DNA of 64,000 nucleotides from Salvia splendens (lineage: Eukaryota; Streptophyta; Magnoliopsida; Lamiales; Lamiaceae): positions 7,908,001 through 7,972,000 of the forward strand of contig NC_056048.1 in NCBI RefSeq assembly GCF_004379255.2, given 5' to 3'. The number at the start of each line of letters is the position of its first letter. Within the stretch, counting starts at the first letter, position 1. Below, one piece after another: positions 1 through 11,971 of the stretch. Made by a program: the position numbers and the translations under genes. The notes beneath the pieces are model-generated. The model had not been told where the DNA came from. It did not search any database and saw nothing but the letters and a program-made list of their open reading frames with translations.

Positions 1-1252
1 ATAAATCTACACTTATATATTTATACTACTAGTGTCCAATTAATACGGGACTCATATTACTACTGGCGCAAAAAGGGCGTCACTAGTTGCTTAAATGATT
101 TCGTTTTCAACATTGCTTATAGCATCATGGCAACACAATTGATTTTGTTACCAGTTACCCGACTGACACAAATGGCTTCACTAGTCGCTTAAAGGATTTC
201 GGTTCAGCATTGCTCGTAGCCCCCGCGTCGACATAATTGCTTTGTTACCAATATTTGAATACCATATTATCCAAGTCAAAATAGTTAATCCAAATAACTT
301 TAGTGAGTATCCATTGATCCCATACATATATTCTAGCATAGTGAGAGAATCAAGTTCGAAATTTCCCTTAAATATAGGTCAATGGATCTGCATTGGACTG
401 TTGGCCTTTAATGGACCAATAAGATTAAGAATGAATGTTATTTCTTTGGGTTAAGCCCAATTCTTCTGCTCATTTCCAATACTGATATAATAAGCTTTTG
501 AGCTAGGCCTTAGTGTTTAATATTGGTAGCTTGAGCAATGTAAATATTTTATGTGTTTGCCCAATCATATAAGTTTACTTTCGATCTTGACAAACTGTTA
601 TGTAGCTCGTAACATCAGCTAATTTGTCAATTCATATTCATAGTCAAAAACTTAAGTAACAAGTTTATGGGAAAACAAATACTGTAACTAAAGCATTTTA
701 AGAACTTTTTGACTGATAATAACAGCTTTAACACGTATGCACATAACAATTACCAATTTATCAATATTTCGAATATGATGAATTTAAAGATACTAATTTG
801 ACAAATGAGTCGAACAAATTAAAGATACTAATTTGTTAAAGTCTTGTGATTAGGTGGCAATTATATACTCGATTTCTTTCCCTCTAATACTTACAAGAAT
901 TTGTAACATTTAATGTTTAAAGTATATGTCTTTGACTCTGCCTCCCTACTGATTGGTTTAAATTGAATGCCTCAATATATAAAACCGGAATATATACTAA
1001 TTGAACATCATTCCGTTTGATGGCTAATTATTTTTGCGAATAAAGTTTAAGATGATTGTCCTGACATATAGAAACGGTACAATTACTATCTAGCAAATAG
1101 GAACCCCTAATAAACTCGATCTACCATGAAATACAATAGGTAATCCATAACTTATATTTTACATTTTTATAATTGAGTTGTTCGTTGCAATTGAAAATCA
1201 CCAATACTACACCTCAAGTTTGACCAACAACTATATTAACCAATAGTGTATA

Positions 1253-1489
1253 TTCCCTCCGTCCCAAAAAAGATTGTCTCATTTCCTTTTTCACACTCGT
1301 TTTGCAAAAATAATAATAAATAGTTAAAGTGGAGAGAGTAAAGTAAAAGAGAGAATAATGTAGAGAATAGTCTTACCTACATTATTATTTTTCTTATTAT
1401 ACTCTCTTTAAACTTTACCTATTTATTATTATTTTTGCAAAACTGGGTGCAAAAATTGAATTGAGACAATCTTTTTGGGACGGAAGGAG
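1253..1489. mobile_element. Stowaway-type MITE (left copy)
   Basis: Terminal inverted repeats resemble the CTCCCTCCGTCCC ... GGGACGGAGGGAG ends of Tc1/mariner Stowaway MITEs. The left end here has lost bases (reads TTCCCTCCGTCCC) and the right end reads GGGACGGAAGGAG followed by TA. The interior is a long imperfect inverted repeat. The same insertion is at 10798-11031. Confidence 0.85.
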
Positions 1490-1546
1490 TATGTCTGTAA
1501 AATTAATTAATATAACTCATATCATTTTTATTTGAATATATGACTT

Positions 1547-2423
1547 TGTTGAATAATTGGTGGACTTACATTTGGGCCCGTTTTAACCGTAGCTCATATG
1601 TATGAGAATTGGGCTGGGCCCAATAGACTTACCTCTCCACTCCAGATGCCGCCACGTGTACCCTCACTCGGATCCTTGTCTCCATCCGTTGGATCCAGGT
1701 TTGTGTTTGTTATGTGAGTGAGACCCTTGGGTTACTCACTTATATTATTCACTCTCATTCTCTCTCTGACTTCTCACTTTCTCACTACTCTCTCTCTCTC
1801 GTTCCTCTCTTCTGTTCTCCTTCTCCGACGTCTCTTCGACTGTTTCTGATGATCTCTCACGGTTGAAAGTGAAGAGGATCGTGCTACAGTAGTGTGGGAA
1901 GCAACTACTTCGGTTGTTGGGTCGGTTGTGAACTAGGGTTTTGTTTCTGGAGCGGTTTTTGTGAGGAGGTGTTCTTGAACTATTTAGATCTGGTGCTTGG
2001 GGTTGTGTTGGTCTGGAATCTGGAGTGTGAGGTTAATCACCGGTTGATTTGGCAATACTCATTTGGATCTAAGTTCTGGAGAATAGGCTTGAGCCTATGG
2101 CGGGTGTCTGAGCCGTAGACTCATTCTTGAAGTGTTCTTTCTGTGTTGTTTCTCTCTTACAAGTGGTTTCTGACTTAGATCCGAAAGGATTATTATAGTT
2201 TTTACTAATCAGGTTTGTGAGTGTGCAGGGTATAGAAGACTCCAAGTGGTTGGTGATTAACTCTCTAGTCTGTAATAGCTAGATAGTCTCTTGTTCTGTA
2301 ATCAAGCTTTCTTGTAAACTTGCTTGTAATATCAGTCGCATTGTTGGAGTTTGACTGAGCTCCCTAATGAAGAACAAAGAGGTCTTGGTAAATAGTGAAT
2401 CCGATCTATGTCTGATCCCAACA
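1547..2423 (+). repeat. 5' LTR of Copia element A, left copy
   Basis: It starts TGTTGAATAATTGG and ends CCCAACA directly before the tRNA-Met primer site. It matches 11090-11971 and 15935-16809. It contains a TC-rich tract around 1750-1810. Open frames inside it are not protein-coding. Confidence 0.93.
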
Positions 2424-2799
2424 GTGGTATCAGAGCCCTGGTTCAGGGGCTGGGCCTGTGTGGCTCAGGGTTCGGTGGGTTGCGCTTGCAAGTTCTCCGA
2501 TGTCTCTGCGTGAGCTCGACCAAGACCTGTGGTGACCTGTGGACCTGTAACTTGGGGTAGGCATGTGGTCTTGGTCTGGTGGTCTTGGTTTGAGGGGAGG
2601 ATTGTGGTGAAGCAAAACCATATCCCACATCGGAGAATGGACAAGAGTTGCAAGCATATAAATGAGCTACCCCAACTCCATTAGTATGAGGCCTTTTGGG
2701 GAGTACCCCAAGAGCAAAACCGTGAGGGCTTTGCCCAAAGCGGACAATATCATACTAATGTGGAGTTCGGGTGTGCACCACCGGGACCCAACAGTGCTC

Positions 2800-5361
2800 A
2801 CCACTTGCCCACCTCCTTATGCGACTTGGCGTGCCGATCTAGTCCCCCCGTGGCTCTATGACTCAGGGTGTACTTATCATGTTAGTCCTTACAAGGAGGT
2901 CTTTTCTGAGCTAAAACCTGTTACTAATACTTATGTGTCTATGGCTGATGATAAGAAATGTGAAATTCATGGTATTGGCACTGTGTGTTTAAAGTTTGAT
3001 AATGGTTTTGTGCTCTGTCTGAAAAATGTGAGATATGTCCCTGACCTTTGCTACAATTTGATGTCTTGCACTGCTCTTGAAGCTGCGGGGATAGGGGAAA
3101 ATGGGGGGATGGTGGCATGAAAATTTGCAAAGGATCTATGTGTCTCTTTAAGGCCAGCAAGAAATGTGGTTTATATGTCTGCAATGCAGTGTCTCTTTCA
3201 TGTGAAAATGCCTATGCTAATGTGGTTAAAAGTAATAAAACAATGTTATGGCATGATAGACTAGGGCATATGAGTGAGAAAGGTTTAAACATTCTGAAGA
3301 AGTATGCCATTTTAACTGAGTCTGATGTGGTTGATAGTTTACCTTTCTGTGATACATGTGTGCTGGGTAAACAGCACAGGGTCTCTTTTCCTTCTCCTGT
3401 GCCTACTAATGTGAGCAAGTGTGTTCTGGAATATTTGCACATGGATGTTTGGGGCCCTGCCTCAGTGTCTTCTCACTATGGTTCTGTGTATTTTCTGTCT
3501 ATTATTGATGATTTCTCTAGGAAAGTGTGGTGCTTTCTTCTGAAACATAAGTATGATGTCTTTGAGAAACTGAAAAACTGGAAGATCTTGATAGAAACTC
3601 AGACCAGTAAGAAGATTAAAGCTATCAGAACTGATAATGGCCTGGAATTCTGTAATAAACAGATTGATGGCTTATGTGCTGCACATGGTATTAAAAGACA
3701 TAGAACTGTTCCTTATACACCCCAACAAAATGGGGTGGCTGAAAGGATGAATAGGACTTTGCTTGAAAAAGTGAGATGCATGCTTAGTAAATCTGGATTA
3801 TCTAAGAAATTTTGGGGTGAAGCTTTGTTGACTGCTGCTTATTTGATCAATAGGTCTCCATCTGTGCCTCTTAAGGGACAATGTCCTGAGTTTGTGTTTT
3901 TTGAAATTCCTATATCTCTTTCTCATCTAAGGGTGTTTGGCTGTGCTGCTTTTGTGCATAACAAGACTGACAAACTTGAGCCTAGGTCTAGGAAAGGTGT
4001 TTTCCTTGGATATCCTGAGGGTGTTAAGGGTTATAGGTCTGGATAAGGGTTATAGGGTCTGGATAAGGGATGAACCTGGGTTTAAGGTCATAATTAGCAG
4101 GGATGTGGTCTTCAATGAAGCTGAATTCCCTTGCTTAAAGTTGACTGCTGACCCAACTCCACAATCTGTGGACAATGAACCTCTTATGGAGGTGGAGTCC
4201 ACAGAACCACTCACTGATATGGAGAATCAGAATGATACTCCAAGTGAGGTGGAGCAGCCTTTCTGGAATTCTTATCCAGTCCTCACACCTGATGAGACAC
4301 CTAATGAGGGAAATCTCAATGATTTTGTGCCTCAAAATGTGGATATTAATGTGGATAACAATGATATGCATGCTAGTCCTTTAAGGAATAATTCTCCTGT
4401 CCAGAATATTATTCAAAGTTCATCTGGTGTACAAAATGCTATTGATGATGCCGATTTGAGCAATTATGTGTTAGCTAGAGATAGAGCTAGAAGACAGAAT
4501 GTGTCAAAAACCTACTAGATTTGTTGGCTTGATTGCTCTTATTAATCTGGCTTTTAATGTTCATGAGTCTGATGGGGATGAACCCCAATCCTATAAGCAA
4601 GCAACTGAATCTAAGTTTTGGAACCAGTGGCATAAAGCTATGCTAGAGGAGATGCACTCTCTTAAGATTAATCTTGCATGGATACTTGTTCCTTTGCCTC
4701 CTGGCGCATCTGTGGTTGACTGCAGGTGGTTATATAAACTGAAAAATGAAGTGGAGGGTCTTAGGTACAAGGCCAGATTGGTTGCCAAAGGGTTTACTCA
4801 ACAAGAGGGGGTAGATTACACTGAAATTTTTGCTCCTGTTGTTAAATTCACCACTGTCAGATTAATGTTTGCTTTGTGTGCTCACTTTAATTGAGAATTG
4901 AAACAGATGGATGTCAAAACTGCCTTTTTGCATGGTGATTTTGATAAACCTATCTACATGAAACAGCCTGAAGGATTTGTTGATCCCAAATTTCCCAATC
5001 ATGTGTATGTTCTTGTTGGAAAAAGGCTTTGTATGGTTGAAACAATCTCCTAGGCAATGGAATATTAAGTTTAACAGTTGTATGCTAAGTTAGGTTTTGT
5101 GAGAAGCACTTTGAGCATGCTTGGTATGTTAAGGAATCTTAACTCTTCTGTGCCTTGATCCTGTTATTGTATGTGATGACATGCTTTAATGAACCTTGTT
5201 TTTGAAAACCATAAAGTATGTCCAGTTCTGCTTTAAGTAGAATTTTGACATGAAGGACTTAGGTGATGCTCAGAAATCTTGGGATACATTATCTTTAGAG
5301 ATAGAAGGCTTTCTACCCTTGTGTTGCGATCAGAATTTATGTGTGCAAAATTCTTTAAAAA
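2800..5361 (+). pseudogene. Copia pol remnant (protease-integrase-RT), element A left copy
   Basis: The reading frame shows an aspartic-protease motif DSGCTYHV near 2863, a GAG-pre-integrase HxxxH/CxxC region at 3250-3370, and an integrase core with catalytic D (HMDVWGP), D (RTDNGLEF) and E (NGVAERMNRT) between 3430 and 3760. Reverse-transcriptase N-terminal sequence follows at 4590-4890 ([12 protein letters not shown]). The gene is broken by a frameshift near 3117, a 20-bp tandem duplication near 4028-4067, an extra A near 4505, a TGA where Trp is expected near 4893, and many indels after 4900. The 20-bp duplication and the TGA are shared with the right copy, so they predate the duplication. 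The integrase frame is intact here where the right copy has lost one A. No functional product is expected. Confidence 0.9.
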
Positions 5362-5362
5362 T

Positions 5363-6658
5363 GGTCCGCATATAGTTAAGACAAGGCTTTTTGCCATACC
5401 ATAACTCATATGGTGTTTTCTCAACTGATTTAGATGGAACTCTATTCAGAATGTAAATAGCAGTCAATAAAGCATGACCCCAGAGAAATAAAGGAAGACT
5501 AGCTAAACTCATCATGGATCGAACCATATCTAATAATGTTCGGTTTCTCCTTTCAGATACTCCATTCATTTGTGGTGTACCAGGAGGTGTCCAGTCCGAC
5601 TGAATTCCATGCGATTTCAAGTAATCAAGAAAATTCTCGCTCAAGTATTCCCCTCCTCGATCTGATCGAAGAGTTTTGATACTTTTCCCAAGTTGTTTCT
5701 CAACTTCACACTTAAACTCTTTAAATTTATCAAAGGCCTCAGATTTGTGTTTCATAAGATACACATATCCATACCTTGTCAAATCATCAGTGAAAGTAAT
5801 GAAGTACGAATAACCACCTTTTGCTTGAGTTGGAAACGGTCCGCACACATCTGTGTGGATCAACTCTAGCACATCATTAGCACGCACCCCTTTCCCAGAA
5901 AGTGGCTTATTAGTCATCTTTCCTTTGAGACAGAATTCACAAGCACCATATGATTCAAAATCAAATGAATTTAGATAGTCTAACTTTCTCAATCTCGCTA
6001 TTCTTTTCTCATTGATATGACCAAGTCTACAATGCCAAAGATAAGTAGCATTATCCGTATTACATAGCTTAAGTCTTTTATTTTGCACATTGAGAATATT
6101 CCGTTTGTATTCAAGCATATATAATCCATTCTCTAAAGAGGCATTTCCATAAAACAATCCATTATTAGAAAACGAGCATCTGCTGTTTGCAAAATGAAAT
6201 GAAAAACCTTCGATGTCCAACATCAGAATGGAAATAATATTCTTTGAAATAACTGGAACAAAATAACAATTATGTAAATCTAGTCTATGTCCTGAGGGAA
6301 GATCTAATCTATAAGTTCCCATGCGTTCGGCAACAACTTTTGCTCCATTTCCAACACTTAGGTCTACTTCCCCAGGCCTCACTTTCCTGCTGTCAATTAA
6401 ACCTTGCACATTATTACAAATGTGTTAACCACAAGCGGTATCCAATACCCAGGATTGTGAGTTATTCATAGACATATTTATCTCAATGACAAACATAGCT
6501 GAGCTCCCACTCATTGCACCTTGTGCCTTGAGTCTTGGGCAGTCTCTCTGCCACTCCGTGCTAGTCAATTTGTTTGTTTCCATCATACACTCATAAGATA
6601 AGTTTGACATATTATCTGAACAGAAAATAAAACGAAAGCAAATCAGAAAAGCATGCAA
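5363..6658 (-). pseudogene. Copia B gag tail, protease and integrase remnant
   Basis: Reading leftward from 6658, a gag-end zinc-knuckle tail (EWQRDCPRLK) is followed by the protease motif WVLDTACG. An in-frame TAA at about 6427 interrupts it just before HICNN. The following frame (to 5363) has a GAG-pre-integrase HxxxH...CxxC zinc region and an integrase core with D (HTDVCGPF), D (RSDRGGEY) and E (GVSERRNRT). It ends in YELWYGKKP and then crosses the junction into antisense element A. This is a well-preserved integrase with one stop codon and a hard 3' truncation. Confidence 0.92.
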
Positions 6659-6659
6659 A

Positions 6660-7185
6660 GATCACATTTGCATCACTAATCAAACAAGGGATTATTGTAT
6701 TGATTAGCTCCCACTAATTTTGACATATATTATGTCCCCCAAACATAAAATATGAATTTATATCAAATATAAATTTTAGTGGTCCAAGATCCAAGTCTAT
6801 ATTATTGCAGCCCCTGCTTTGGCTGATCACTACAATAATATCACAAGGTAGGCCTCCAAGCCAATTGCAACAACTATTTTGCAATTCTTGGTTTATTAAT
6901 CCAATTAATATGCATCCATAAACTATTTAGGTCGCTTTGGCGTCACTAAACAATTTAAGCAAGTCAACCCCATCACACGATGCCAACCATGCATCTATGA
7001 ATGAGCCTAGGCCTTGTAGATTTAGAGTAAACACTTTGGCGTAAAACTCGTGGTCGAAAAGGCTAGGAACATCAAACAATTATGATGGACGATGCGTTTG
7101 TTTCAAAACAAGACTTATATTTTATGGGGAAAAGTGTGATACTAGTTCTGTGAATATAATATCCAATATTAAATTTCAAACAATT
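6660..7185. other. Internal non-coding part of Copia B
   Basis: AT-rich stretch between the gag tail and the 45-bp repeats. I see no coding similarity. It contains several short direct and inverted repeats around LTR-like words. Confidence 0.5.
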
Positions 7186-7320
7186 ACTGGGCACCGCCTA
7201 CCCAGACATAGTATAACACGGACTACAAATACTGGGCGCCGCCTACCCAGACATAGTATAACACGGACTACACATACTGGGCGCCGCCTACCCAGACATA
7301 ATATAACACGGTCTCTAACT
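7186..7320. repeat. 45-bp tandem repeat, three units
   Basis: Three head-to-tail units of about 45 bp share the core GGGCGCCGCCTACCCAGACA followed by TAGTATAACACGGAC. Each unit has a GC-rich half and an AT-rich half, with few differences between units. The array lies inside Copia B, where gag would be expected. Confidence 0.93.
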
Positions 7321-7614
7321 ACTATAGTTAAATAAATAAGCATAAATCAAATAGCATGCTTATCACATAGGATATCAAATAATGCTCAATGAATAAAATC
7401 AAATTTTATTCTCTAATTAAATGTGGATTTAATTATTTATATTAATTCTAAATTAATATAAAATTATAAAAATATTAATCCAATTAATATTTCATTCCAA
7501 ATCAAACGTTGACTAACCATTCATATTAATTCTAAATTAATATATTAAATATTCAATGAGTTTCTTTCAAGATTCCCACGTGTATATTGAATATAGTTCC
7601 GACTTATATTGTCG

Positions 7615-7943
7615 TTGATTCTGCCATGGCTGAGGCCGCCGTATTTGCACATCCTAATCAACGGAATCATCATCTCCATCGCCATCGCGTCGCGATTCTA
7701 CCGGAGCCATCCGCCGCCGGCGGCGGCAACTCGTTCGCAGCACCTGATTTCTAACAAAACTCCTCCACCGGCTTATTATGCGGATTACTCACCTCCACCG
7801 GAGGTCAGGGACGTGGCGGTGGTTCCGGAGGCGTACAAGAGAGAAGATACGGTTATCAACTTGAAATCGGTGATGATGAATGGATTGGAAGTCGGCGCCG
7901 ATGCGGAAGAAGATGAAGGCGAGGACAACGCATTGGACGACAG
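7615..7943 (+). pseudogene. Probable captured host-gene fragment (DUF4408-like N-terminus)
   Basis: A GC-rich block in AT-rich surroundings is open on the plus strand, antisense to element B. It encodes WLRPPYLHILINGIIISIAI, a short hydrophobic segment followed by SRFY and a proline-rich, then acidic (DAEEDEGED) stretch. A 'W-x-x-P-x-x-L' entry followed by a single hydrophobic helix is what I remember of the DUF4408/DUF761 (cotton-fibre-type) plant proteins, whose biochemical role is poorly known. The block is flanked on both sides by Copia leader-like AT-rich DNA, and the frame runs into non-coding sequence after 7943. I infer a host exon fragment picked up by the retroelement. The family assignment is from memory and only moderately secure; the composition break is seen directly. 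Confidence 0.5.
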
Positions 7944-8050
7944 TCATAGAATTTTGAAATCCAATTTCATAATTTTGATTTCCAAAATCATCCACAAATT
8001 AATTAGGAAACAAAATTAATTATGAATCAAGCCCCGCGCTCTGATACCAC

Positions 8051-8495
8051 TGTTAGGAATTCTTGTATTCATCTAATGAGCGCAGCGGAAATTGCATACA
8101 AGAATAACAGATCTAGATTCATAATCATATTGCAAGTTGAGCACGTAATACACAACGGAACTAAATCTTACTTGTTGTGTTGTTTTCTTCTACGATTGTG
8201 TCCTGCAAGTTGAATCCACTACTATCGAGGTCCACGTGTATTCCAATCCGATGCAGGAACTATCCCGATACAATTGCTCCGTAGAAGAAAGCTAGGAATT
8301 CTCTCTACAGAGCTTTACGTATTTTCTCTCTAATGTTACGCTATTTCTCTTCTCCCACAATGGAGAATAAATGACCATTATATAGACAAAGAGTCATTAG
8401 GGTTTCATGATTGTTGGGCTTATGGACTAAATATAATTGTAGCCCAACTATAATTATTTAATCCATATTAATCTAATCTAGCCCATATCCTTTCA
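8051..8495 (-). repeat. LTR of Copia element B
   Basis: 445-bp LTR, read on the minus strand as TGAAAGGATATGGGC ... CTAACA, followed immediately by the tRNA-Met primer site at 8050-8038. TG/CA ends are present. The partner LTR is absent from this window. Confidence 0.8.
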
Positions 8496-8545
8496 GGCCG
8501 GGCCCACAACCGTGCTCATTGGCAATCGCACGGTTGTGGATGCTC
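8496..8545 (-). mobile_element. End fragment of a PIF/Harbinger-type MITE
   Basis: On the minus strand this begins GAGCATCCACAACCGTGC and continues to GCACGGTTGTGGGCCCGG, matching the left end of the MITE at 39888. It is followed on the plus strand by TAA (8546-8548), the usual target site. Only about 50 bp remain before the LTR of Copia B interrupts it. Confidence 0.75.
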
Positions 8546-9542
8546 TAAGGAGGAAGGGAATATTTGAATTAATTAAGAACTAAGGCTGCAACCTACAACA
8601 GAATATGATTAGATCAATACTAATCCCAAAGTAAAATGTAAGTACTATTCGAAGTGAATTAAGAAAGCATGAGGCGGGGCCTTCTCGAGAAATAAACCCA
8701 AACGTGGGTTGATTATGAAGTCGAACCCACTTTCATTGCTTATGTATAAACCAAAAATATTTAAATAAATAAATAACAAGTAAACTAAAATTTAAAATCG
8801 ATTATGCTAACAGACAAGAGTATACATGTACAATATATAGATTGCCAATTTGTCTTCAAATAGTTGTTTTGTAACGTGAACCTCCCTCATAGTTGCTGCA
8901 TTACAAGTTACAGCAAACCATAAACCTTGGCTATTACTAACTTAACATAAAATTGAACATTTATCATCATGTGTTAAAAACCAAACCCTTCAAAGCTACA
9001 CTGAAAAATAGGATGATATAAGAAATTGCAATTTTAAAAGTGATAATGAGCAAAGTGAGACAAGTAGAGGGACCCAATTGAAAAAAAGCAAATAATTGAG
9101 TGAAGATTTAGGACTTTGATATTTAAAAAGAAGAGAATAATAAAAGGCATTATATTTATATTACTTTTTATAGGAAAAATAGGTTGTAAAGGGGCCTAAT
9201 CAAATGATGTGAAAACGTGCATGTGGCTTGAAACCTAAAAGCAACGAGAAAAAACAAAAGTACACCCCTTAAGCATGAGAGTTAAAGTTAGGGGCTGCCC
9301 CATTTATCATTGTTGAATAAAATTGGACCACCGTATGATGTGAGGGGCCATAATTGTCTCAATATATAATGGAATAACCAAGAGTTTACATATAATATTA
9401 AATTGGAATTCGATATATATGATAATATGATGTATTTCTTTGGGTTCACGTCCATTCATTTTTTCTAGTTCCAAATATATCAACTACTACTATTGTTCTT
9501 AAATGTATGTATCACCTTCTTTGTAAACTATAAAAAAATTGC
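8546..9542. other. AT-rich intergenic DNA
   Basis: No open frame with protein character, no LTR or TIR ends. It separates Copia B from the right copy of the duplicated segment. Confidence 0.6.
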
Positions 9543-10797
9543 ATAAATCTACACTTATATATTTATACTACTAGTGTCCAATTAATACGGGACTCATATA
9601 CTACTGGCGCAAAAGGGCGTCACTAGTTGCTTAAATGATTTCGTTTTCAACATTGCGTTATAGCATCATGTCAACACAATTGATTTTGTTACCAGTTACC
9701 CGACTGACACAAATGGCTTCACTAGTCGCTTAAAGGATTTCGGTTCAGCATTGCTCGTAGCCCCGCCGTCGACATAATTACTTTGTTACCAATATTTGAC
9801 ATACCATATTATCCTAAGTCAAAATAGTTAATCCAAATAACTTTAGTGAGTATCCATTGATCCCATACATATATTCTAGCATAGTGAGAGAATCAAGTTG
9901 GAAATTTTCCCTTAAATATAGCTCAATGGATCTGCATTGGACTGTTGGCCTTTAATGGACCAATAAGATTAAGAATGAATGTTATTTCTTTGGGTCAAGC
10001 CCAATTCTTCTGCTCATTTCCAATGCTGATATAATAAGCTTTTTGAGCTAGGCCTTAGTGTTTAATTTTGGTAGCTTGAGCAATGTAAATATTTTATGTG
10101 TTTGCCCAATCATATAAGTTTTACTTTCGATCTTGACAACTGTTATGTAGCTCGTAACATCAGCTAATTTGTCAATTCATATTCATAGTAAAAAACTTAA
10201 GTAACAAGTTTATGGGAAAAAAATACTGTAACTAAAGCATTTTAAGAACTTTTTGACTGATAATAACAGCTTTAACACGTATGCACATACCAATTACCAA
10301 TTTATCAATATTTCGAATATGATGAATTAAAGATACTAATTGACAAATGAATCGAACAAATTAAAGATACTAATTTGTTAAAGTCTTGTGTTTAGGTGGC
10401 AATTATTATACTCGATTTCTTTCCCTCTAATACTTACAAGAATTTGTAACATTTAATGTTTAAAGTATATGTCTTTGACTCTGCCTCCCTACTGATTGGT
10501 TTTAAATGAATGCCTCAATATATAAAACCGGAATATATACTAATTGAACATCATTTCCGTTTGATTGGCTAATTATTTTTGCGAATAAAGTTTAAGATGA
10601 TTGTCCTGACATATAGAAACGGTACCAATTACTATCTAGCAAATAGCAACCCCTAATAACTCGATCTACCATGAAATACAATAGGTAATCCATAACTTAT
10701 ATTTTACATTTTTATAATTGAGTTGTCGTTGCAATTGAAAATCACCAATACTACACCTCAAGTTTGACCAACAACTATATATAACCAATAGTGTATA

Positions 10798-11031
10798 CTC
10801 CCTCCGTCCCAAAAAAGATTGTCTCATTTCCTTTTTCACACACGTTTGCAAAACTAATAATAAATAGTTAAAGTGGAGGAGTAAAGTAAAAGAGAGAATA
10901 ATGTAGAGAATAGTCTTACCCTACATTATTATTTTTCTTATTATACTCTCTTAAACTTTACCTATTTATTATTATTTTTACAAACTGGGTGCAAAAATTG
11001 AATTGAGACAATCTTTTTGGGCCGGAGGGAG
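10798..11031. mobile_element. Stowaway-type MITE (right copy)
   Basis: 234 bp with left end CTCCCTCCGTCCC and right end GGCCGGAGGGAG, flanked on both sides by TA (10796-10797 and 11032-11033). The interior folds as a long imperfect hairpin (TAATAATAAATAGTT... against ...CCTATTTATTATTA). Size, TA target and terminal repeat fit the Tc1/mariner Stowaway group. Confidence 0.92.
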
Positions 11032-11089
11032 TATGTCTGTAAAATTAATTAATATAACTCATATCATTTTTATCTGAATATATGACTTC

Positions 11090-11971
11090 TGTTGAATAAT
11101 GGTGGACTTACATTTGGGCCCGTTTTAACCGTTAGCTCATATGTATGAGAATTGGGCTGGGCCCAATAGACTTACCTCTCCACTCCAGATGCCGCCACGT
11201 GTACCCTCACTCGGATCCTTGTCTCCAGCCCGTTGGATCCAGGTTTGTGTCTTGTTATGTGAGTGCGACCCTTGGGTCTACTTAATATCTATTCACTCTC
11301 ATTCTCTCTCTGGACTTCTCAATTTCTCACTACTCTCTCTCTCTCGTTCCTCTCTTTCGTTTCTCCTTCTCCGACGTCTCTTCGACTGTTTCTGATGATC
11401 TCTCACGGTTGAAAGTGAAGAGGATCGTGCTACAGTAGTGTGGGAAGCAACTACTTCGGTTGTTGGGTCGGTTGTGAACTAGGGTTTTGTTTCTGGAGCG
11501 GTTTTTGTGAGGAGGTGTTCTTGAACTGGTTAGATCTGGTGCTTGGGGGTTGTGTTGGTCTGGAATCTGGAGTGTGAGGTTAATCACCGGTTGATTTGGC
11601 AATACTCATTTGGATCTAAGTTCTGGAGAATAGGCTTGAGCCTATGGCGGGTGTCTGAGCCGTAGACTCATTCTTGAAGTGTTCTTTCTGTGTTGTTTCT
11701 CTCTTACAAGTGGTTTCTGACTTAGATCCGAAAGGATTATTATAGTTTTTACTAATCAGGTTTGTGAGTGTGCAGGGTATAGAAGACTCCAAGTGGTTGG
11801 TGATTAACTCTCTAGTCTGTAATAGCTAGATAGTCTCTTGTTCTGTAATCAAGCTTTCTTGTAAACTTGCCTTGTAATATCAGTCGCATTGTTGGAGTTT
11901 GACTGAGCTCCCTAATGAAGAACAAAGAGGTCTTGGTAAATAGTGAATCCGATCTATGTCTGATCCCAATA
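11090..11971 (+). repeat. 5' LTR of Copia A (right copy)
   Basis: 882 bp, matching the 3' LTR at 15935-16809. It has private differences around 11255-11330 (for example GTCTACTTAATATC) where the left-copy 5' LTR and the 3' LTR agree with each other. Confidence 0.93.

Larger units (their letters stand above)
1..5361 (+). repeat. Left copy of a >=5.36-kb duplicated segment
   Basis: The sequence from the first base of the window is repeated, with scattered single-base indels and substitutions, from 9543 onward. The shared stretch covers about 1.5 kb of AT-rich DNA, a Stowaway MITE and the 5' LTR, leader and most of pol of Copia element A. Homology stops abruptly near 5361, where this copy joins inverted Copia element B. 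The left edge lies outside the window. The first 1.25 kb holds no gene I can support. Confidence 0.95.
1547..5361 (+). mobile_element. Ty1/copia element A, left copy, truncated
   Basis: The 5' LTR spans 1547-2423 (877 bp, TG...CA). It is preceded by GACTT (1542-1546), the same 5-mer that flanks the intact copy of this element. A primer-binding site complementary to initiator tRNA-Met (TGGTATCAGAGCC) starts at 2425. The leader leads directly to a protease motif with no gag in between. Pol is in the usual Copia order (protease, integrase, reverse transcriptase) but stops within reverse transcriptase at about 5361. RNase H and the 3' LTR are missing. From about 4900 to the breakpoint, single-base indels relative to the right copy become very frequent. 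Confidence 0.93.
5363..8495 (-). mobile_element. Ty1/copia element B, 3'-truncated, inverted
   Basis: On the minus strand the order is LTR (8051-8495), primer-binding site (TGGTATCAGAGC, complement of 8038-8050), a short AT-rich leader, a GC-rich block resembling host coding sequence (7615-7943), AT-rich DNA with 45-bp repeats, the tail of gag, then protease and integrase. The element ends abruptly at 5362 in the integrase C-terminal region. RT, RNase H and the second LTR are missing. The LTR abuts a PIF-type MITE end at 8496, so B probably inserted into that MITE. Confidence 0.85.

Noticed and set aside
242..454. 70-codon open frame in the left duplicated segment
   Set aside because: Not open in the near-identical right copy and lacks protein character; chance frame in AT-rich DNA.
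1894..2118. Open frame inside the Copia A LTR
   Set aside because: LTR sequence is non-coding; the frame is not preserved among the three LTR copies.
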